Positions 1-9,137 of a stretch of DNA of 64,000 nt are shown here, piece after piece. The position numbers and the translations under genes are program-made. The stretch covers positions 1-64,000 of the forward strand of contig JAUIAH010000021.1 of assembly GCA_030425385.1 (NCBI GenBank). The letters are read 5' to 3'. The DNA is from Verrucomicrobiia bacterium. Lineage in GTDB: Bacteria; Verrucomicrobiota; Verrucomicrobiia; Verrucomicrobiales; DEV007. The notes under the pieces were generated by a model that was not told the DNA's origin, searched no databases, and saw only the letters and a list, made by a program, of their open reading frames with translations. The first letter of the stretch is position 1. Each line of letters starts with the position of its first letter.

Positions 1-96
1 CGAAAGGTGTCCGACGAAGATTTTCAGGAAATTCACATTAAGCGAAACAAGTTTCATGGAGAATGGAATTACGAAATTCATCCGCAGGTAGAATAA
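1..96 (+). pseudogene. C-terminal end of an ISAzo13/Rhodopirellula-type transposase (runs in from the left)
   Basis: An open frame entering from the left edge gives 31 residues before a TAA at 94-96. The last stretch reads FHGEWNYEIHP, which I recognise as the typical C-terminal end of ISAzo13-family (Rhodopirellula-type DDE) transposases, with KVSDEDF just before it. Only the tail is in the window, so whether the upstream part is intact cannot be judged. It lies directly against the truncated helicase-associated-repeat gene, which suggests the insertion sequence landed in that gene. Family identification comes from a short motif and is moderately sure. Confidence 0.6.
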
Positions 97-162
97 TTCG
101 GTAACTTATTATTTCGCACTGCCTTAACTAGAGAGCGGCGTCGCAAGCTTGAGGCGGCTGGT

Positions 163-1254
163 GTGCCTTTGGTAGGTCCTCGGGAGATTCGGGTAGAGTT
201 GATTTGGGTGGAAAGATTGGCGCAATTGCTGCGCTTCAAAGAAGCTCACGGCCATGCCGATCCCACTCCCAAGGAAAGCAATTCTCTGTGCCGCTGGGTT
301 CGTCGCCAACGGGCCCATTGGGATGAACTCACCCCGCAAAGGAAACGCGCGTTGCTGGACGCTGGCATGGTGCTAGACGGCCCGATAGCAATGCCGAAAT
401 CCTACCCTTCCTTGAGCTGGAAACAGTGGCTCAAAGGGGCTCGTCAGTTTAAGAAACGTCACGGCCACTTGCGCTTGAGCGACCTCCGAGAGTGTGATAA
501 GATTCTCCCAGGACTCTATCACTTTGCTTATAATGTCCGCTCAGGCGAGGAGACGATCACAGAGGAGCAACGCAAGATTCTGGATCAACTGGGCTTTGAT
601 TGGGGGCTTCCAGGGACGAATGCTTTCTTCCAGGCACGTTTGCGCGATCTTGCCGCCTTCAAAGAGGAGCATGGTCATTGCAATGTTCCCCAGAAGAGCA
701 AGACGCACCGTCAACTCGGGCAATGGGTGGCGCGCCTACGGATGCGGCGTGAAGAGATTAGCGAGGCACGCCGGAAGCAGCTTGAGGAGATTGGCTTTGT
801 CTGGGACCGCATGGAAGAACTGATCGCCACGCAGTGGGAGGCGCATTTTGAGGATTTGTTAGCCTATAAAGAGAAGCATGGGGATTGCTTGGTCTCCTCG
901 AATGACCCAGATTGGAAAAGCCTCTATAATTGGGTCAGTCGCACACGTCGCGGGCGCGATGCGTTGACAGCAGAACAGGTGCAGCGCCTCGATCGCATTG
1001 GATTTGTATGGAACGCGCTTCGCTTTGAGGCCGCCGCTGCTTTTGAAGATCGCTACGCCAAGCTCAAGGCGTTCCAAGCGACCCACGGTCACTGCCGCGT
1101 TTCCGATGCCAATGATCCCACGGGAGGCGTGTTAAAGCGCTGGGTGGTTCGCCAACGCGATAAGCGTAAACGTGGTGCCATGAGCCCGGAACATGAGGAG
1201 CGCTTGACGAAACTTGGGTTCCATTGGAAATCTCGGAAATCCCCCACCAGGTAA
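163..1254 (+). CDS. Helicase-associated (HA) repeat protein, probably 5'-truncated
   Basis: The 363 residues are five copies of the helicase-associated domain (HA, PF03457), each about 60-70 residues with the pattern F-K-x-x-H-G-H early, a Leu/Trp pair in the middle and a closing helix such as RRKQLEEIGFVWD. HA domains usually follow a DEAD/DEAH helicase and probably bind nucleic acid; no helicase core is present here. The GTG at 163 is the first usable start, but the same frame is open back to 97 and encodes LTRERRRKLEAAGVPL, which matches the end of one more HA repeat. The gene therefore looks decapitated by the insertion sequence that ends at position 96. It may be a non-functional remnant, although the remaining frame is intact. 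Confidence 0.65.
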   Translation: MPLVGPREIRVELIWVERLAQLLRFKEAHGHADPTPKESNSLCRWVRRQRAHWDELTPQRKRALLDAGMVLDGPIAMPKSYPSLSWKQWLKGARQFKKRHGHLRLSDLRECDKILPGLYHFAYNVRSGEETITEEQRKILDQLGFDWGLPGTNAFFQARLRDLAAFKEEHGHCNVPQKSKTHRQLGQWVARLRMRREEISEARRKQLEEIGFVWDRMEELIATQWEAHFEDLLAYKEKHGDCLVSSNDPDWKSLYNWVSRTRRGRDALTAEQVQRLDRIGFVWNALRFEAAAAFEDRYAKLKAFQATHGHCRVSDANDPTGGVLKRWVVRQRDKRKRGAMSPEHEERLTKLGFHWKSRKSPTR

Positions 1255-1281
1255 TGAGATTCGTTTGTTAGGCTAGCTAGG

Positions 1282-3099
1282 TTACGGCTCGATCATATCG
1301 AGAAGTTCCTGCTCGATCATGGGCGTGACAAAGCCGTCGGCGTCATCAATGGGGGCGGACTCGAGAAAGGCTTGGTCAATGACGGCGAGAAGGGTGCCTC
1401 CGCCTAACAGCCATTGCAGCGGGCTGAGCGTTCCGAGGGCTGTTTGGTGGTAGCCGTGAACGGTCGGGCGCCAAGTGGCCATGGTGGGGCGGACGAGGAT
1501 GGTGGATGGATGGGGTGGCAAGGCGAGCTGATCGAGGTCAAAGCGGAGGTGCGTTTGACTGCGGACGCCTAACCAGAAGGTGGCGAAGATGAGAGGATGC
1601 CGAAGAGCATCGTGGCCCCGTTGGAGGAGGGCCTGGCTGTCGAGAAAGACGAGACCAGTTTCGGGCGCTGGAAGGAGTTTGAAGGCGCGCTGAAAGTCTT
1701 CGCGACGCTGGAGAGTTTCCAGGTGGTAGCGTCGGCGGACTTGTTGCAAGCCCTCTAACTGATCGCTGATAATGAGGAGACCGTTGGAGGGATGGAGATG
1801 CACGTCGTCGACGAGGTTGGCTAGGGCAGGGGGGAGCAGGGCGGGATCGAGGAGATACGTGCCGGTGGGTGATCGAAGGATGCCAGAGCCGCGAGCGGTG
1901 GCGAGGGTTGCCAAATCGCGTTCCACGTGTTCGTGATCGCGGACGGTGAAGGCCACGATGGCGGCGAGCGCTTCGTTCCCCGTGGGGCTGCCATTGGGCT
2001 CTAACATAGGTTCTAACTGAAGCGAGCAGGTGCCGGTGAAATGTTGCTCCCAGCGTTGTGTCAGTGCCATAAGTTCTGGCTGCGCCAGGCCTTCCCAACG
2101 CTTTGTGTAGCGTTCTAGCAAATAGCGCCGCACCGCGGACTCTCCTTGATTGGCGGATGCGTACACGAGCGTGTTGGGCGAGGTGAGTCCCAGAGTGACT
2201 TCGAAGTCAAACGCTGTGGGTGGCGACGTGGCCTGTGGTGGTTGCACGGTCAGGAGGCTGCTTTCCTCATAGAGTTCGCCCTGGCGGACGTGGGCAGTGA
2301 AGGCAGCTGCGCGTGCGTGCGCTTTTGTTAGAGTGTGCTGGATCTTGGCGAGGCGACGTCTGGGGGTGGAGGTCAGATTCCCGTCGTCGGGAGTGTCTCG
2401 AGCGAGATAGCTCAAGACAACGTAATTGTTCTGTAAGGATTGCAAGCACTGTTGGAAGGCAGGCTGATCGGCGAGTGAGGAGGGGGCGGGTACCTTTCGA
2501 AGGCGAGCCAGGGCGCGTTCGATGAGGGCGGAATCGGTGGCCAGGCAATGCCAATCTTCCCATCGGGCATGCACCCATTGGCTCTCTGCGGCCACGGCGG
2601 TGCGATAGACGATTCCTTCGCGTTCGTCCGTTTGCTCATAAACACTATCGGCCCCATGCCAATCGTCGATGAGCGTCGACCAGAGAGAGAGGCTGTCGTG
2701 GGGCGAACGGAAGAGAAGGATTCCCTCCAACTTGGTAGGTGCTAGGGAGATGGCAAAGGCAATTTGCTGCATCTGTAAGGCCTGACATTGACGCCAGCGC
2801 TGTTTCCATGTGGCGTGAATGGGGAGTTCGCTGAGGAATTCTCGCAGAATGACGGCGAGTCCATCGGTCACTCCGAGCTTGGGGAAATCTGCGGTCTCCC
2901 ATTCGCGGGCGAAAGTATTCAAGTCTGGCAGATGTACAAAGAGAGCGGCATCCTCATCGATGAGGCGTGCCGTCGATGCGGCGGCAGGTTGCGCGCCTCT
3001 GGTCTGATGCGTGCGATCCACCCAGCGCAGCACGAGCCACAGCCCCGCGATCGCTAGGAGAGTGACCAGCGGGATCGCAAGGTGTGAGAGCTTCTTCAA
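1282..3099 (-). CDS. Membrane-anchored hypothetical protein, DUF3352-like
   Basis: A 605-residue protein with an N-terminal uncleaved signal or anchor (about residues 7-25, hydrophobic, followed by RWVDR) and a large extracytoplasmic part. The opening after the anchor, DEDAALFVHLPDLNTFAREW, resembles proteins annotated as DUF3352-like in Verrucomicrobiota, which have repeated halves comparing a parameter named in similar words in each half. No catalytic motif is visible. It lies 5 bases downstream of lpxD on the same strand and so probably shares the envelope operon bamA-skp-lpxD. Function unknown; a role at the cell envelope is an inference from position and anchor only. Confidence 0.6.
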   Translation of the reverse strand: MKKLSHLAIPLVTLLAIAGLWLVLRWVDRTHQTRGAQPAAASTARLIDEDAALFVHLPDLNTFAREWETADFPKLGVTDGLAVILREFLSELPIHATWKQRWRQCQALQMQQIAFAISLAPTKLEGILLFRSPHDSLSLWSTLIDDWHGADSVYEQTDEREGIVYRTAVAAESQWVHARWEDWHCLATDSALIERALARLRKVPAPSSLADQPAFQQCLQSLQNNYVVLSYLARDTPDDGNLTSTPRRRLAKIQHTLTKAHARAAAFTAHVRQGELYEESSLLTVQPPQATSPPTAFDFEVTLGLTSPNTLVYASANQGESAVRRYLLERYTKRWEGLAQPELMALTQRWEQHFTGTCSLQLEPMLEPNGSPTGNEALAAIVAFTVRDHEHVERDLATLATARGSGILRSPTGTYLLDPALLPPALANLVDDVHLHPSNGLLIISDQLEGLQQVRRRYHLETLQRREDFQRAFKLLPAPETGLVFLDSQALLQRGHDALRHPLIFATFWLGVRSQTHLRFDLDQLALPPHPSTILVRPTMATWRPTVHGYHQTALGTLSPLQWLLGGGTLLAVIDQAFLESAPIDDADGFVTPMIEQELLDMIEP

Positions 3100-3104
3100 A
3101 CGCC

Positions 3105-4142
3105 TTAAGCGTCTCCCATCGTGGCCGCCTTTTCCAGTGCAGAGAGGCGCTCTTGGAGTTTCTCCATCCGACGTTGCATGGCGGTCATACGCCGATGCTC
3201 TTCGGCGGGCATGGCTGGGTAACCTGCGTAGATGCGCCCTCCCGGAAGGCTCTTGGTGACCCCGCTGCGAGCCGCGAGGGTGGCTTGATTGCCGATCTCA
3301 AGATGCCCGGCGACGCCGGATTGTGCCGCGATGACCACGTAGTCGCCAATGATCGCGCTCCCCGCGATCCCGGTCAGGGCAACGACGATACAGTGCTTCC
3401 CAAGGCGCGCGTTGTGCCCAATCTGGACGAGATTATCGATCTTAGTACCTTCCTGAATCCAGGTCTTGCCGAAACGGGCGCGGTCGATGGTTGAGTTGGC
3501 ACCGATCTCGACGTCGTCATCGATCTGCACGATACCGCGTTGCTCGATCTTCTGATGGCGGCCCTCGACCAATTCAAAGCCAAAGCCATCCGAGCCGATG
3601 ACCGCACCGGGCTGAATGATGACGCGATGACCCAGAACGCAATGCTCGCGGATCGAGACATTGGCGAGCAGGCGGCAACCATCTCCCATCTGCACGCCCC
3701 GATCAATACTGACCCCTTGGCCGAGATAGCTGCCGTCACCAATGCGAGCGCCTTCGCCGACGATCACGCCGGCATCAATGTGTACGGCATCACGATCGAA
3801 GGTGGCCGTGGGATGAATCTGGGCGCTGGGATGCACACCGGGTGAGAAACTGTCCTCCGCAGGGGCGAGGTGATCGACCGCTTGCGCGAAGGCGACAGAC
3901 GGATTGGTCACCACGAGTCGAGTGTTGGCAATGTCTTCAGAGAAGTCCTCGGGAACAAACACCGCGCCAGCAGCCGTGCGGCGTAACTGAGGAAGATACG
4001 TCGTATTTCCAAAGAAACTGACATCGGTCGCTGTGGCACCCAACAAATCGGCAAACCCAGTGATCGTGGTGGGAGCGGGGCGCGATCCGGGAACGATGGC
4101 GGCACCGGTGAGGGTGGCTAGTTCTTGTAGGGAGATCTCCAT
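3105..4142 (-). CDS. lpxD: UDP-3-O-(3-hydroxyacyl)glucosamine N-acyltransferase LpxD
   Basis: LpxD adds the second acyl chain to UDP-3-O-acyl-glucosamine in lipid A synthesis, in the cytoplasm. The 345 residues have the usual family length and order: an N-terminal uridine-binding domain (about 1-100), then a left-handed beta helix built of hexapeptide repeats (about 105-290, e.g. [16 protein letters not shown]) and a C-terminal helical tail with coiled-coil character (about 310-345). The catalytic His segment [13 protein letters not shown] is present. It sits downstream of skp and bamA on the same strand, the classical Gram-negative order, and implies a lipid A-containing outer membrane. Confidence 0.93.
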   Translation of the reverse strand: MEISLQELATLTGAAIVPGSRPAPTTITGFADLLGATATDVSFFGNTTYLPQLRRTAAGAVFVPEDFSEDIANTRLVVTNPSVAFAQAVDHLAPAEDSFSPGVHPSAQIHPTATFDRDAVHIDAGVIVGEGARIGDGSYLGQGVSIDRGVQMGDGCRLLANVSIREHCVLGHRVIIQPGAVIGSDGFGFELVEGRHQKIEQRGIVQIDDDVEIGANSTIDRARFGKTWIQEGTKIDNLVQIGHNARLGKHCIVVALTGIAGSAIIGDYVVIAAQSGVAGHLEIGNQATLAARSGVTKSLPGGRIYAGYPAMPAEEHRRMTAMQRRMEKLQERLSALEKAATMGDA

Positions 4143-4160
4143 AGCGGTTCGTGGGGACGA

Positions 4161-4194
4161 GAAAGGCGAGTCCCCATGAAGGAACTCGCCTTTC
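4161..4194 (-). terminator. 11-bp hairpin between skp and lpxD
   Basis: Perfect 11-bp inverted repeat (GAAAGGCGAGT at 4161-4171 and its complement at 4184-4194) with a 12-base loop, in the gap between the skp stop and the lpxD start. No U-run follows on the minus strand, so it may be an attenuator, an RNA-stability hairpin or a partial terminator rather than a full intrinsic terminator. Confidence 0.4.
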
Positions 4195-4217
4195 CAGAAA
4201 AGGTTCTTTGCGAGATG

Positions 4218-4796
4218 TTAGTTGCCCGCGGAGGCGTTCAGGCGATTGATGATGTCTTCGCTGAAATCCACGGCATCGCGTGAGTGAAGGAGGATAGGGA
4301 CGCCATTCATGCTGACGCCAGACTTGTCGAAGACCATGTCGAAGTTCTGGGTCTTGGACATCTCTTCCACGAGCTCGCGGATCTCTTCGAGGATGGTCTT
4401 GCGCATGCGAACCACTTGTTCCTGCAATTGACGCTCGCGGCGGGTGCGGAACTCCTGAATCTGACGCTCCAAACTCTTGGCTTGTTGACCAATCTCACGC
4501 CCTTCGTCACGCTTCTGCTCGCGAAGTTGGGGGCTCAAGGCCTCGTCCGTGACTTGCTCTTGGAGGGCTTGGAATTTCTCCAACAGCTCCTTATACTTGG
4601 CTGTCCGTTCGTCCAGCTCCTTCTTGGCCTGAGCTTTCCGATCATTGATCTCTTTCTCAGCTTCTTTCGTGCGCCCATACTCAGCGAAGATGCGCTTCAT
4701 ATCGACCACACCGATCTTCACGCTCTGCGCGGAGGCGCCCGTGAGCATGAGCAGGGTGAGTCCCAGGGAAAGTAGGGTCTTGGGGATAATGTTCAT
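4218..4796 (-). CDS. skp: OmpH/Skp-family periplasmic chaperone
   Basis: Skp/OmpH proteins hold unfolded outer-membrane proteins in the periplasm on their way to the BAM complex. I chose the ATG at 4796, which gives 192 residues and a clean signal peptide (MNIIPKTLLSLGLTLLMLTG then ASAQS cleavage). Mature sequence starts VKIGVVDMKRIFAEYGR, the standard OmpH opening, followed by a long Lys/Glu/Gln-rich coiled coil (about 40-130) and a C-terminal beta part (MVFDKSGVSMNGVPILL). A TTG/GTG start further upstream at 4841 is unlikely because it would bury the signal peptide. Located between bamA and lpxD. Confidence 0.88.
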   Translation of the reverse strand: MNIIPKTLLSLGLTLLMLTGASAQSVKIGVVDMKRIFAEYGRTKEAEKEINDRKAQAKKELDERTAKYKELLEKFQALQEQVTDEALSPQLREQKRDEGREIGQQAKSLERQIQEFRTRRERQLQEQVVRMRKTILEEIRELVEEMSKTQNFDMVFDKSGVSMNGVPILLHSRDAVDFSEDIINRLNASAGN

Positions 4797-4910
4797 GGGT
4801 AAAGAGTAGCAGTTTCGACTGAGTTGGATGCCAACCGTCAAGCAATGTTCATTATTTGCAAGTGAAACGGGAGATTGCGGCTGGTATTATATTTCTGGAT
4901 TATAGAGAGC

Positions 4911-7310
4911 CTAGTAGCGGAAATCGAGCATGAAATTGACGCGGCCGCTGGAGCCGTGGTGTTCACTGCGTTCGATGGGAATCCCGTAATCGAGGCGCAT
5001 GGGACCGAATCCAGGCACCTCCAAACGGATCCCGAGACCGGCGTCGGCATTGAATTCCGAGGTGCTGAAATCGTAAGCGTCGGCGTTGACGAAGCCCGCA
5101 TCAATGAAGCCATGGACGCGGAGGCGATCGATGACTGGAACACTATACTCAACCGAGGTATAGGCCGAGGTTTGGCCACCAAGAGGCTCTTCGTCTTCGT
5201 CCACCGGGCCCACTTCGCGGAAATTGAAGCCGCGCATGTTGTAGGCACCCCCAAGAAAGTGACGATTAAAGATCGGCACGCGATCGCCACCGGCCCAGGT
5301 ATCGGCCACATGCCCTTCAATGTGGAAGGTGAAGATGTGATCGTAGGGAAGGGAAACGTGTTGGGTGAACGAACCGGAAAGGTCATAGGTATCGACCTCG
5401 CCTCCGAGGAAGCCCCCTGAGAGACTGGTTGAAAGGGAGAGTCGGTGACCAGTGCGCGGCAGGGTGTTGCTGTCACGCGTGTCTTGAAGAAGCTCCAGGG
5501 TCAACTTACTCTCGATGAAGGTGCCTTCTTCGGCAGCGATCTCAGGAGACACCCCACGGACAAACGTCTCACGCACACCATCGCCATCGCGGTCGACGAT
5601 CTCGTTGTCTTCAAGATCGTAGATTTGGTATTCCTGCAGGCGGTATTCAAGCTGGAGACGAGTCGTGTCATTGATTGGGCGGCGCAGCCAAAGGGCTCCG
5701 CCCGCAACACGCTGGGAGTATTCGCTACTCAAGAAGAGCTGCTCACGCCAGTAGATCTCCCCACCGAGAGCGAGCCGGCGGCCAAGGAACCAAGGTTCCG
5801 TGAAGCCCATGAGGAAATCCTTCGTCTGAGAGCCGTAGCGTAGATTGAAGTTGAATTTCTGCCCCCCGCCACGCGGTGGGAAACGGCTCCAATTGGCAAT
5901 GTCGAAGTTAGACTCAGTGAAGCTGATGTAGCCAAAGGCATTCTCGACGGACGTAAAGGCGGCACCGACTTGGAAGCTACCTGTCTTGCCCTCCGCCACC
6001 CGGATGTTGATGTCCTTGTAGCCAGCCTCTGCGGTGTCCTCAGGGCGAACCTCGACGGAACCCTGCTCGAAGAATCGCGTGTTCTCCAGGATCTGCTTGC
6101 TCTGGCGCAGCTTCACCGTGTTGAAGATCTCGCCAGGTTCGACCAGCAGTTCCCGACGAATCACATCGTCTCGCGTGTAATCCATCCCGCCGATGTTGAT
6201 CTTGCGGATATAGCTGACCTCGCCTTCGCGAAGACTGTGCACCACGCGTACCCGCTGACCGCCAATGCTATCGATCCGTGTGGTGACTCGCGCATCTGCA
6301 TAGCCTTGCCGACCATAGAAATCCTCCAGACGCTGAGCATCTTCCTGGATGCCCTGGGCGGTGTAGAGAGTTCCGGGAGCGAGCTTGATCTCTGAGGCGA
6401 GATCGGCATTGGAAAACTTGGCGTTGCCGCCCAAACGGATGTCGGAGATGGTGTATTGCGGGCCTTCATAGACATAGATGATCAAGTCCACATACTCGCT
6501 TCCTTCCTCCACCCGCTGCAGTTCCACGCGGGTCACCTGGGCATCCATGTAGCCCCGATTCTGAAATTCCATGGCGATCTTGGCCTTGTCATCTTCTAGG
6601 ACAAAGGTGTCGATCCGAGCCTTGCCCGTGATGCGCGACCAGATCCCACGCTGCTTCGTCGTCATCACCTTGCGGAGTTCCTTGGAGGAAACAGCGGTGT
6701 TTCCCTGGAAATAGATCTTCCGCAGCTTGTTGGACTGCCCCTCGACGACACCGTAGATCACCTGAGTCACGCCAGTCTCTTTATTCACGGCCGTCCGGTA
6801 AGTGACCGACACATCGCTGAAGCCCTTCTCGCGATACAGCTCCTCAATGTTGAACTTGCCCTCGAGGAGCTTGTCTTCGTCTAACGGCTGACCGATCTCC
6901 GCATTCACTTCGCGAGCCAATTCGCGGTCATCGAAGCGAGAATTTCCCTCAAACGTGATGGCTCCGAGCGTTCCTGTTGCCATGACGAGCACGGTCACAT
7001 CAACCTGATCACCTACCACCTCGGGAACAATAGTGACATACTCCACAATGCGCCGTTCACGGAGATTGATCACGTCCTCCTGCTGATCGGTTCCGCTAAA
7101 GGGAAGTCCCTCGCGGAGCTTCATATTGGCCAGGATCCGATTCGTATCCACCGTCGCAGCCCCGAGGTGCTGGACCTGGATCGAGCGGATGATCTTTCCT
7201 TCAGGTGAGTTGGGCTGGTCGAACAACTGAGCATGAGCAGGCACAACGGCGAGCATTCCCAGAGCAAGACTGGCAACAGCGTGGAGAACAGAGACAGCAG
7301 CGCGGTTCAT
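4911..7310 (-). CDS. bamA: Outer-membrane protein assembly factor BamA
   Basis: BamA is the central beta-barrel of the outer-membrane protein insertase. The 799-residue length fits the family. A signal peptide (first about 27 residues ending AHAQ) precedes five POTRA repeats (about 35-400; markers include ITFEGNSRFDDRELAREV and IRLGGNAKFSNADLASEI) and a C-terminal barrel (about 430-799) with the Omp85 features NMRGFNFREVGP (the VRGF/Y-type lid motif) and a terminal aromatic residue after FMLDF. It heads the leftward cluster with skp and lpxD. Promoter presumably lies in the 300-base gap to rlmH. Confidence 0.95.
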   Translation of the reverse strand: MNRAAVSVLHAVASLALGMLAVVPAHAQLFDQPNSPEGKIIRSIQVQHLGAATVDTNRILANMKLREGLPFSGTDQQEDVINLRERRIVEYVTIVPEVVGDQVDVTVLVMATGTLGAITFEGNSRFDDRELAREVNAEIGQPLDEDKLLEGKFNIEELYREKGFSDVSVTYRTAVNKETGVTQVIYGVVEGQSNKLRKIYFQGNTAVSSKELRKVMTTKQRGIWSRITGKARIDTFVLEDDKAKIAMEFQNRGYMDAQVTRVELQRVEEGSEYVDLIIYVYEGPQYTISDIRLGGNAKFSNADLASEIKLAPGTLYTAQGIQEDAQRLEDFYGRQGYADARVTTRIDSIGGQRVRVVHSLREGEVSYIRKINIGGMDYTRDDVIRRELLVEPGEIFNTVKLRQSKQILENTRFFEQGSVEVRPEDTAEAGYKDINIRVAEGKTGSFQVGAAFTSVENAFGYISFTESNFDIANWSRFPPRGGGQKFNFNLRYGSQTKDFLMGFTEPWFLGRRLALGGEIYWREQLFLSSEYSQRVAGGALWLRRPINDTTRLQLEYRLQEYQIYDLEDNEIVDRDGDGVRETFVRGVSPEIAAEEGTFIESKLTLELLQDTRDSNTLPRTGHRLSLSTSLSGGFLGGEVDTYDLSGSFTQHVSLPYDHIFTFHIEGHVADTWAGGDRVPIFNRHFLGGAYNMRGFNFREVGPVDEDEEPLGGQTSAYTSVEYSVPVIDRLRVHGFIDAGFVNADAYDFSTSEFNADAGLGIRLEVPGFGPMRLDYGIPIERSEHHGSSGRVNFMLDFRY

Positions 7311-7617
7311 TACGGGCTTTCTACGACAACTTCGAGTGAGATGGGAGCTGGAAGATGGAATTTCGAGCTACAGTCATTATGGAAACGCTAAACAACCATT
7401 AAATTTCTGCAACTGAGGAATATCTTGCTCCAGAGGTTGGTTCCATAAGCTCCCCCTTTCCAAACCTCAAGGACGAATGGCCATAGACGCCTCTCGCCAA
7501 ATAAGGGTCAGTCCCTAATATGGTTGACGCCCGCCAAATAAGGGTCAGTCCCTAATATGGTTGACGAAGTTGACGGCTGGCTTTGTCGTATGCCTTCGGG
7601 TTTAGCTGCTTGCTTAG
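7311..7617. other. Intergenic region between rlmH and bamA
   Basis: About 300 bases without a credible gene. It separates two leftward genes and should contain the bamA promoter near 7320-7400. Its only clear structure is the tandem 35-bp repeat at 7495-7566. Confidence 0.6.
7495..7566. repeat. Two tandem copies of a 35-bp repeat with internal dyad
   Basis: Identical 35-bp units at 7495-7529 and 7532-7566, 37 bases apart. Each contains AGGGTCAGTCCCT, an imperfect palindrome whose AGGG/CCCT arms can pair. Similar short words near AGGGACTGACCC occur in REP-like families linked to Y1 transposases, so this may be a REP-type dispersed element; only two copies are visible here. Confidence 0.75.
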
Positions 7618-8055
7618 TCAATCGCGATGGTAGGGCTCGCCTCGCAGGATTGTGTGGGCCCGGTAGAGCTGTTCCAAGAAGACGAGGAGGGCCAACTCAT
7701 GTTGCAACGTGAAGGCGCTGAGACGGATGACCAGATCCGCTCGTTGCCGCGCTTCCTCAGGGTGACCATTGGCGCCGCCGATGAAGACGTGGATGGCTTT
7801 GACGGCGTGGAGTTGCCATTCCTCTAGCTTGTATGCAAACGCACGGGTGGTGAGCGCGTCTCCGCGCTCGTCTAGGATGAGGGTGAGGGTGCCTTCGGAA
7901 CGATCAAGCCATGGCGCTATTTCCTGCCAGTGGCCGTGGCGCAAGACCTGATGCTCACAGGAAGTGTAGCGTTGGAGCCGTTTGAGATACTCTGCCACAC
8001 CGGTCTTGGCGTAGGCCAGGGCGGGCTTTCCCACCGTGTAGAGCCGCCATTTCAT
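7618..8055 (-). CDS. rlmH: 23S rRNA (pseudouridine1915-N3)-methyltransferase RlmH
   Basis: RlmH methylates pseudouridine 1915 in helix 69 of 23S rRNA on assembled 70S ribosomes. The 145 residues match the small SPOUT family in full: N-terminal MKWRLYTVGKP, the mid segment LILDERGDALTTRAFA, the SAM-binding knot with FIGGANGHPEEARQRAD and the C-terminal LVFLEQLYRAHTILRGEPYHRD ending that is nearly invariant. Gene stands alone; its neighbours diverge on the right side. Confidence 0.94.
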   Translation of the reverse strand: MKWRLYTVGKPALAYAKTGVAEYLKRLQRYTSCEHQVLRHGHWQEIAPWLDRSEGTLTLILDERGDALTTRAFAYKLEEWQLHAVKAIHVFIGGANGHPEEARQRADLVIRLSAFTLQHELALLVFLEQLYRAHTILRGEPYHRD

Positions 8056-8165
8056 GAACGTGAGCGTGACCGTGTGGGGTTGAAGTCCTGGAGAGCGAGC
8101 ATGGAGGAAGGAATGGTGCGGAGCGTTCTTGACCCCTTGGATCTCACCAAGGAGGGTTTCGCCAT

Positions 8166-9134
8166 ATGGGCAAGTCTTCTCGAATCAGCGTGGGAATCGA
8201 TCTCGGCGGTACCAAGATGTATGCCGTGGTGCTCGATCAAGATAGCGAAGTTATTGGGACGGCCCGGCGCCCGACCAATGGACACGAAGGACCTGATACC
8301 GGAGTGGAGAACCTCCTCAAGACGGCGCAGGAAGCGATTGAAAGCGCCGATTGTAAGGACGCGAAGATCGAGGCTCTTGGAATTGGGTGTCCTGGAGTCG
8401 TGGATTTGAATAAAGGTGTGCTGAAAGTGGCCCCCAACCTCGGCTGGGAAGATGTCCCCATCGGAAAAGCTCTTTCCAAGGCCTTCGACTGCCCGGTGAC
8501 CGTTCTCAATGACGTGGACGCAGGAACCTACGGGGAATATCGCTTCGGCGCGGGCAAGAAAGCGATGTCTCTCTTGGGCGTCTTCCCCGGCACTGGTCTC
8601 GGTGGCGGGTTCATCTACGACGGGGCCATTCTGCATGGCAAACGCTACTCCTGCATGGAAATCAGCGACCTTCGCGTGGGAGGGGCTTCGCTGCTGCGAC
8701 ATGATGGGGAATGGGCGACCCTGGAGGATCTCACGAGTCGCCTGGCCATCTCATCGGCCATCACCATCGAAGCGTATCGCGGGCATGCCCCTTCTCTCGT
8801 GGGTACTCCGATCGGTGGCATCAAGAGCAAGATGATCGCCAATGCGATAGAGAATGGAGAGAAAGCTGTGGAGGAGATTCTCGAAGAAGCGATCCGCGTA
8901 CTCGGAATCGGATTGTCCGGGCTGATAGCGACGCTTGCTCCCGAGGTGTTGGTGTTAGGGGGCGGCCTTGTTGAGAAATTTCCCGATCGCTATGTGAAGG
9001 GGTTAGGGAAGGAGTTTAAGAAGACGGTGCCTCCCATGTTGCTGGATGATTTGAAGATCGTACCCGCAGAGCTGGGTGACCACGCGGGAGCCAAAGGTGC
9101 GGCAGCCTATGCCGTGAAACAAGCCAATCAATGA
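8166..9134 (+). CDS. ROK-family sugar kinase or glucokinase-like protein
   Basis: A 322-residue ROK-fold protein with the ATP-binding start SVGIDLGGTKMYAVVLD, the segment GIGCPGVVDLNKG, a catalytic-type Asp in LNDVDAGTYGEYRFGAG and the phosphate-2 motif FPGTGLGGGFIYDG. Most ROK kinases then carry an E-x-G-H sugar-contact motif and a CxCGxxGCxE zinc site; here the matching region reads MEISDLRVGGASLLRHD, with neither the His nor the Cys cluster. It is therefore a ROK-like kinase whose sugar specificity cannot be assigned, rather than a safe glucokinase. It ends 3 bases before the Ppx/GppA-HD gene, so the two are likely co-transcribed. Confidence 0.8.
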   Translation: MGKSSRISVGIDLGGTKMYAVVLDQDSEVIGTARRPTNGHEGPDTGVENLLKTAQEAIESADCKDAKIEALGIGCPGVVDLNKGVLKVAPNLGWEDVPIGKALSKAFDCPVTVLNDVDAGTYGEYRFGAGKKAMSLLGVFPGTGLGGGFIYDGAILHGKRYSCMEISDLRVGGASLLRHDGEWATLEDLTSRLAISSAITIEAYRGHAPSLVGTPIGGIKSKMIANAIENGEKAVEEILEEAIRVLGIGLSGLIATLAPEVLVLGGGLVEKFPDRYVKGLGKEFKKTVPPMLLDDLKIVPAELGDHAGAKGAAAYAVKQANQ

Positions 9135-9137
9135 CCG

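Noticed and set aside
4284-4775. 163-residue plus-strand frame opposite skp
   Set aside because: It mirrors the coiled-coil gene skp; composition (Leu/His-rich) is that of an antisense shadow.
7495-7566. Possible CRISPR array
   Set aside because: Only two 35-bp copies with a 2-base gap; no spacers and no cas genes.
8052-8702. 216-residue minus-strand frame over the ROK kinase start
   Set aside because: Lies opposite a clear kinase gene and lacks any family feature; shadow frame.
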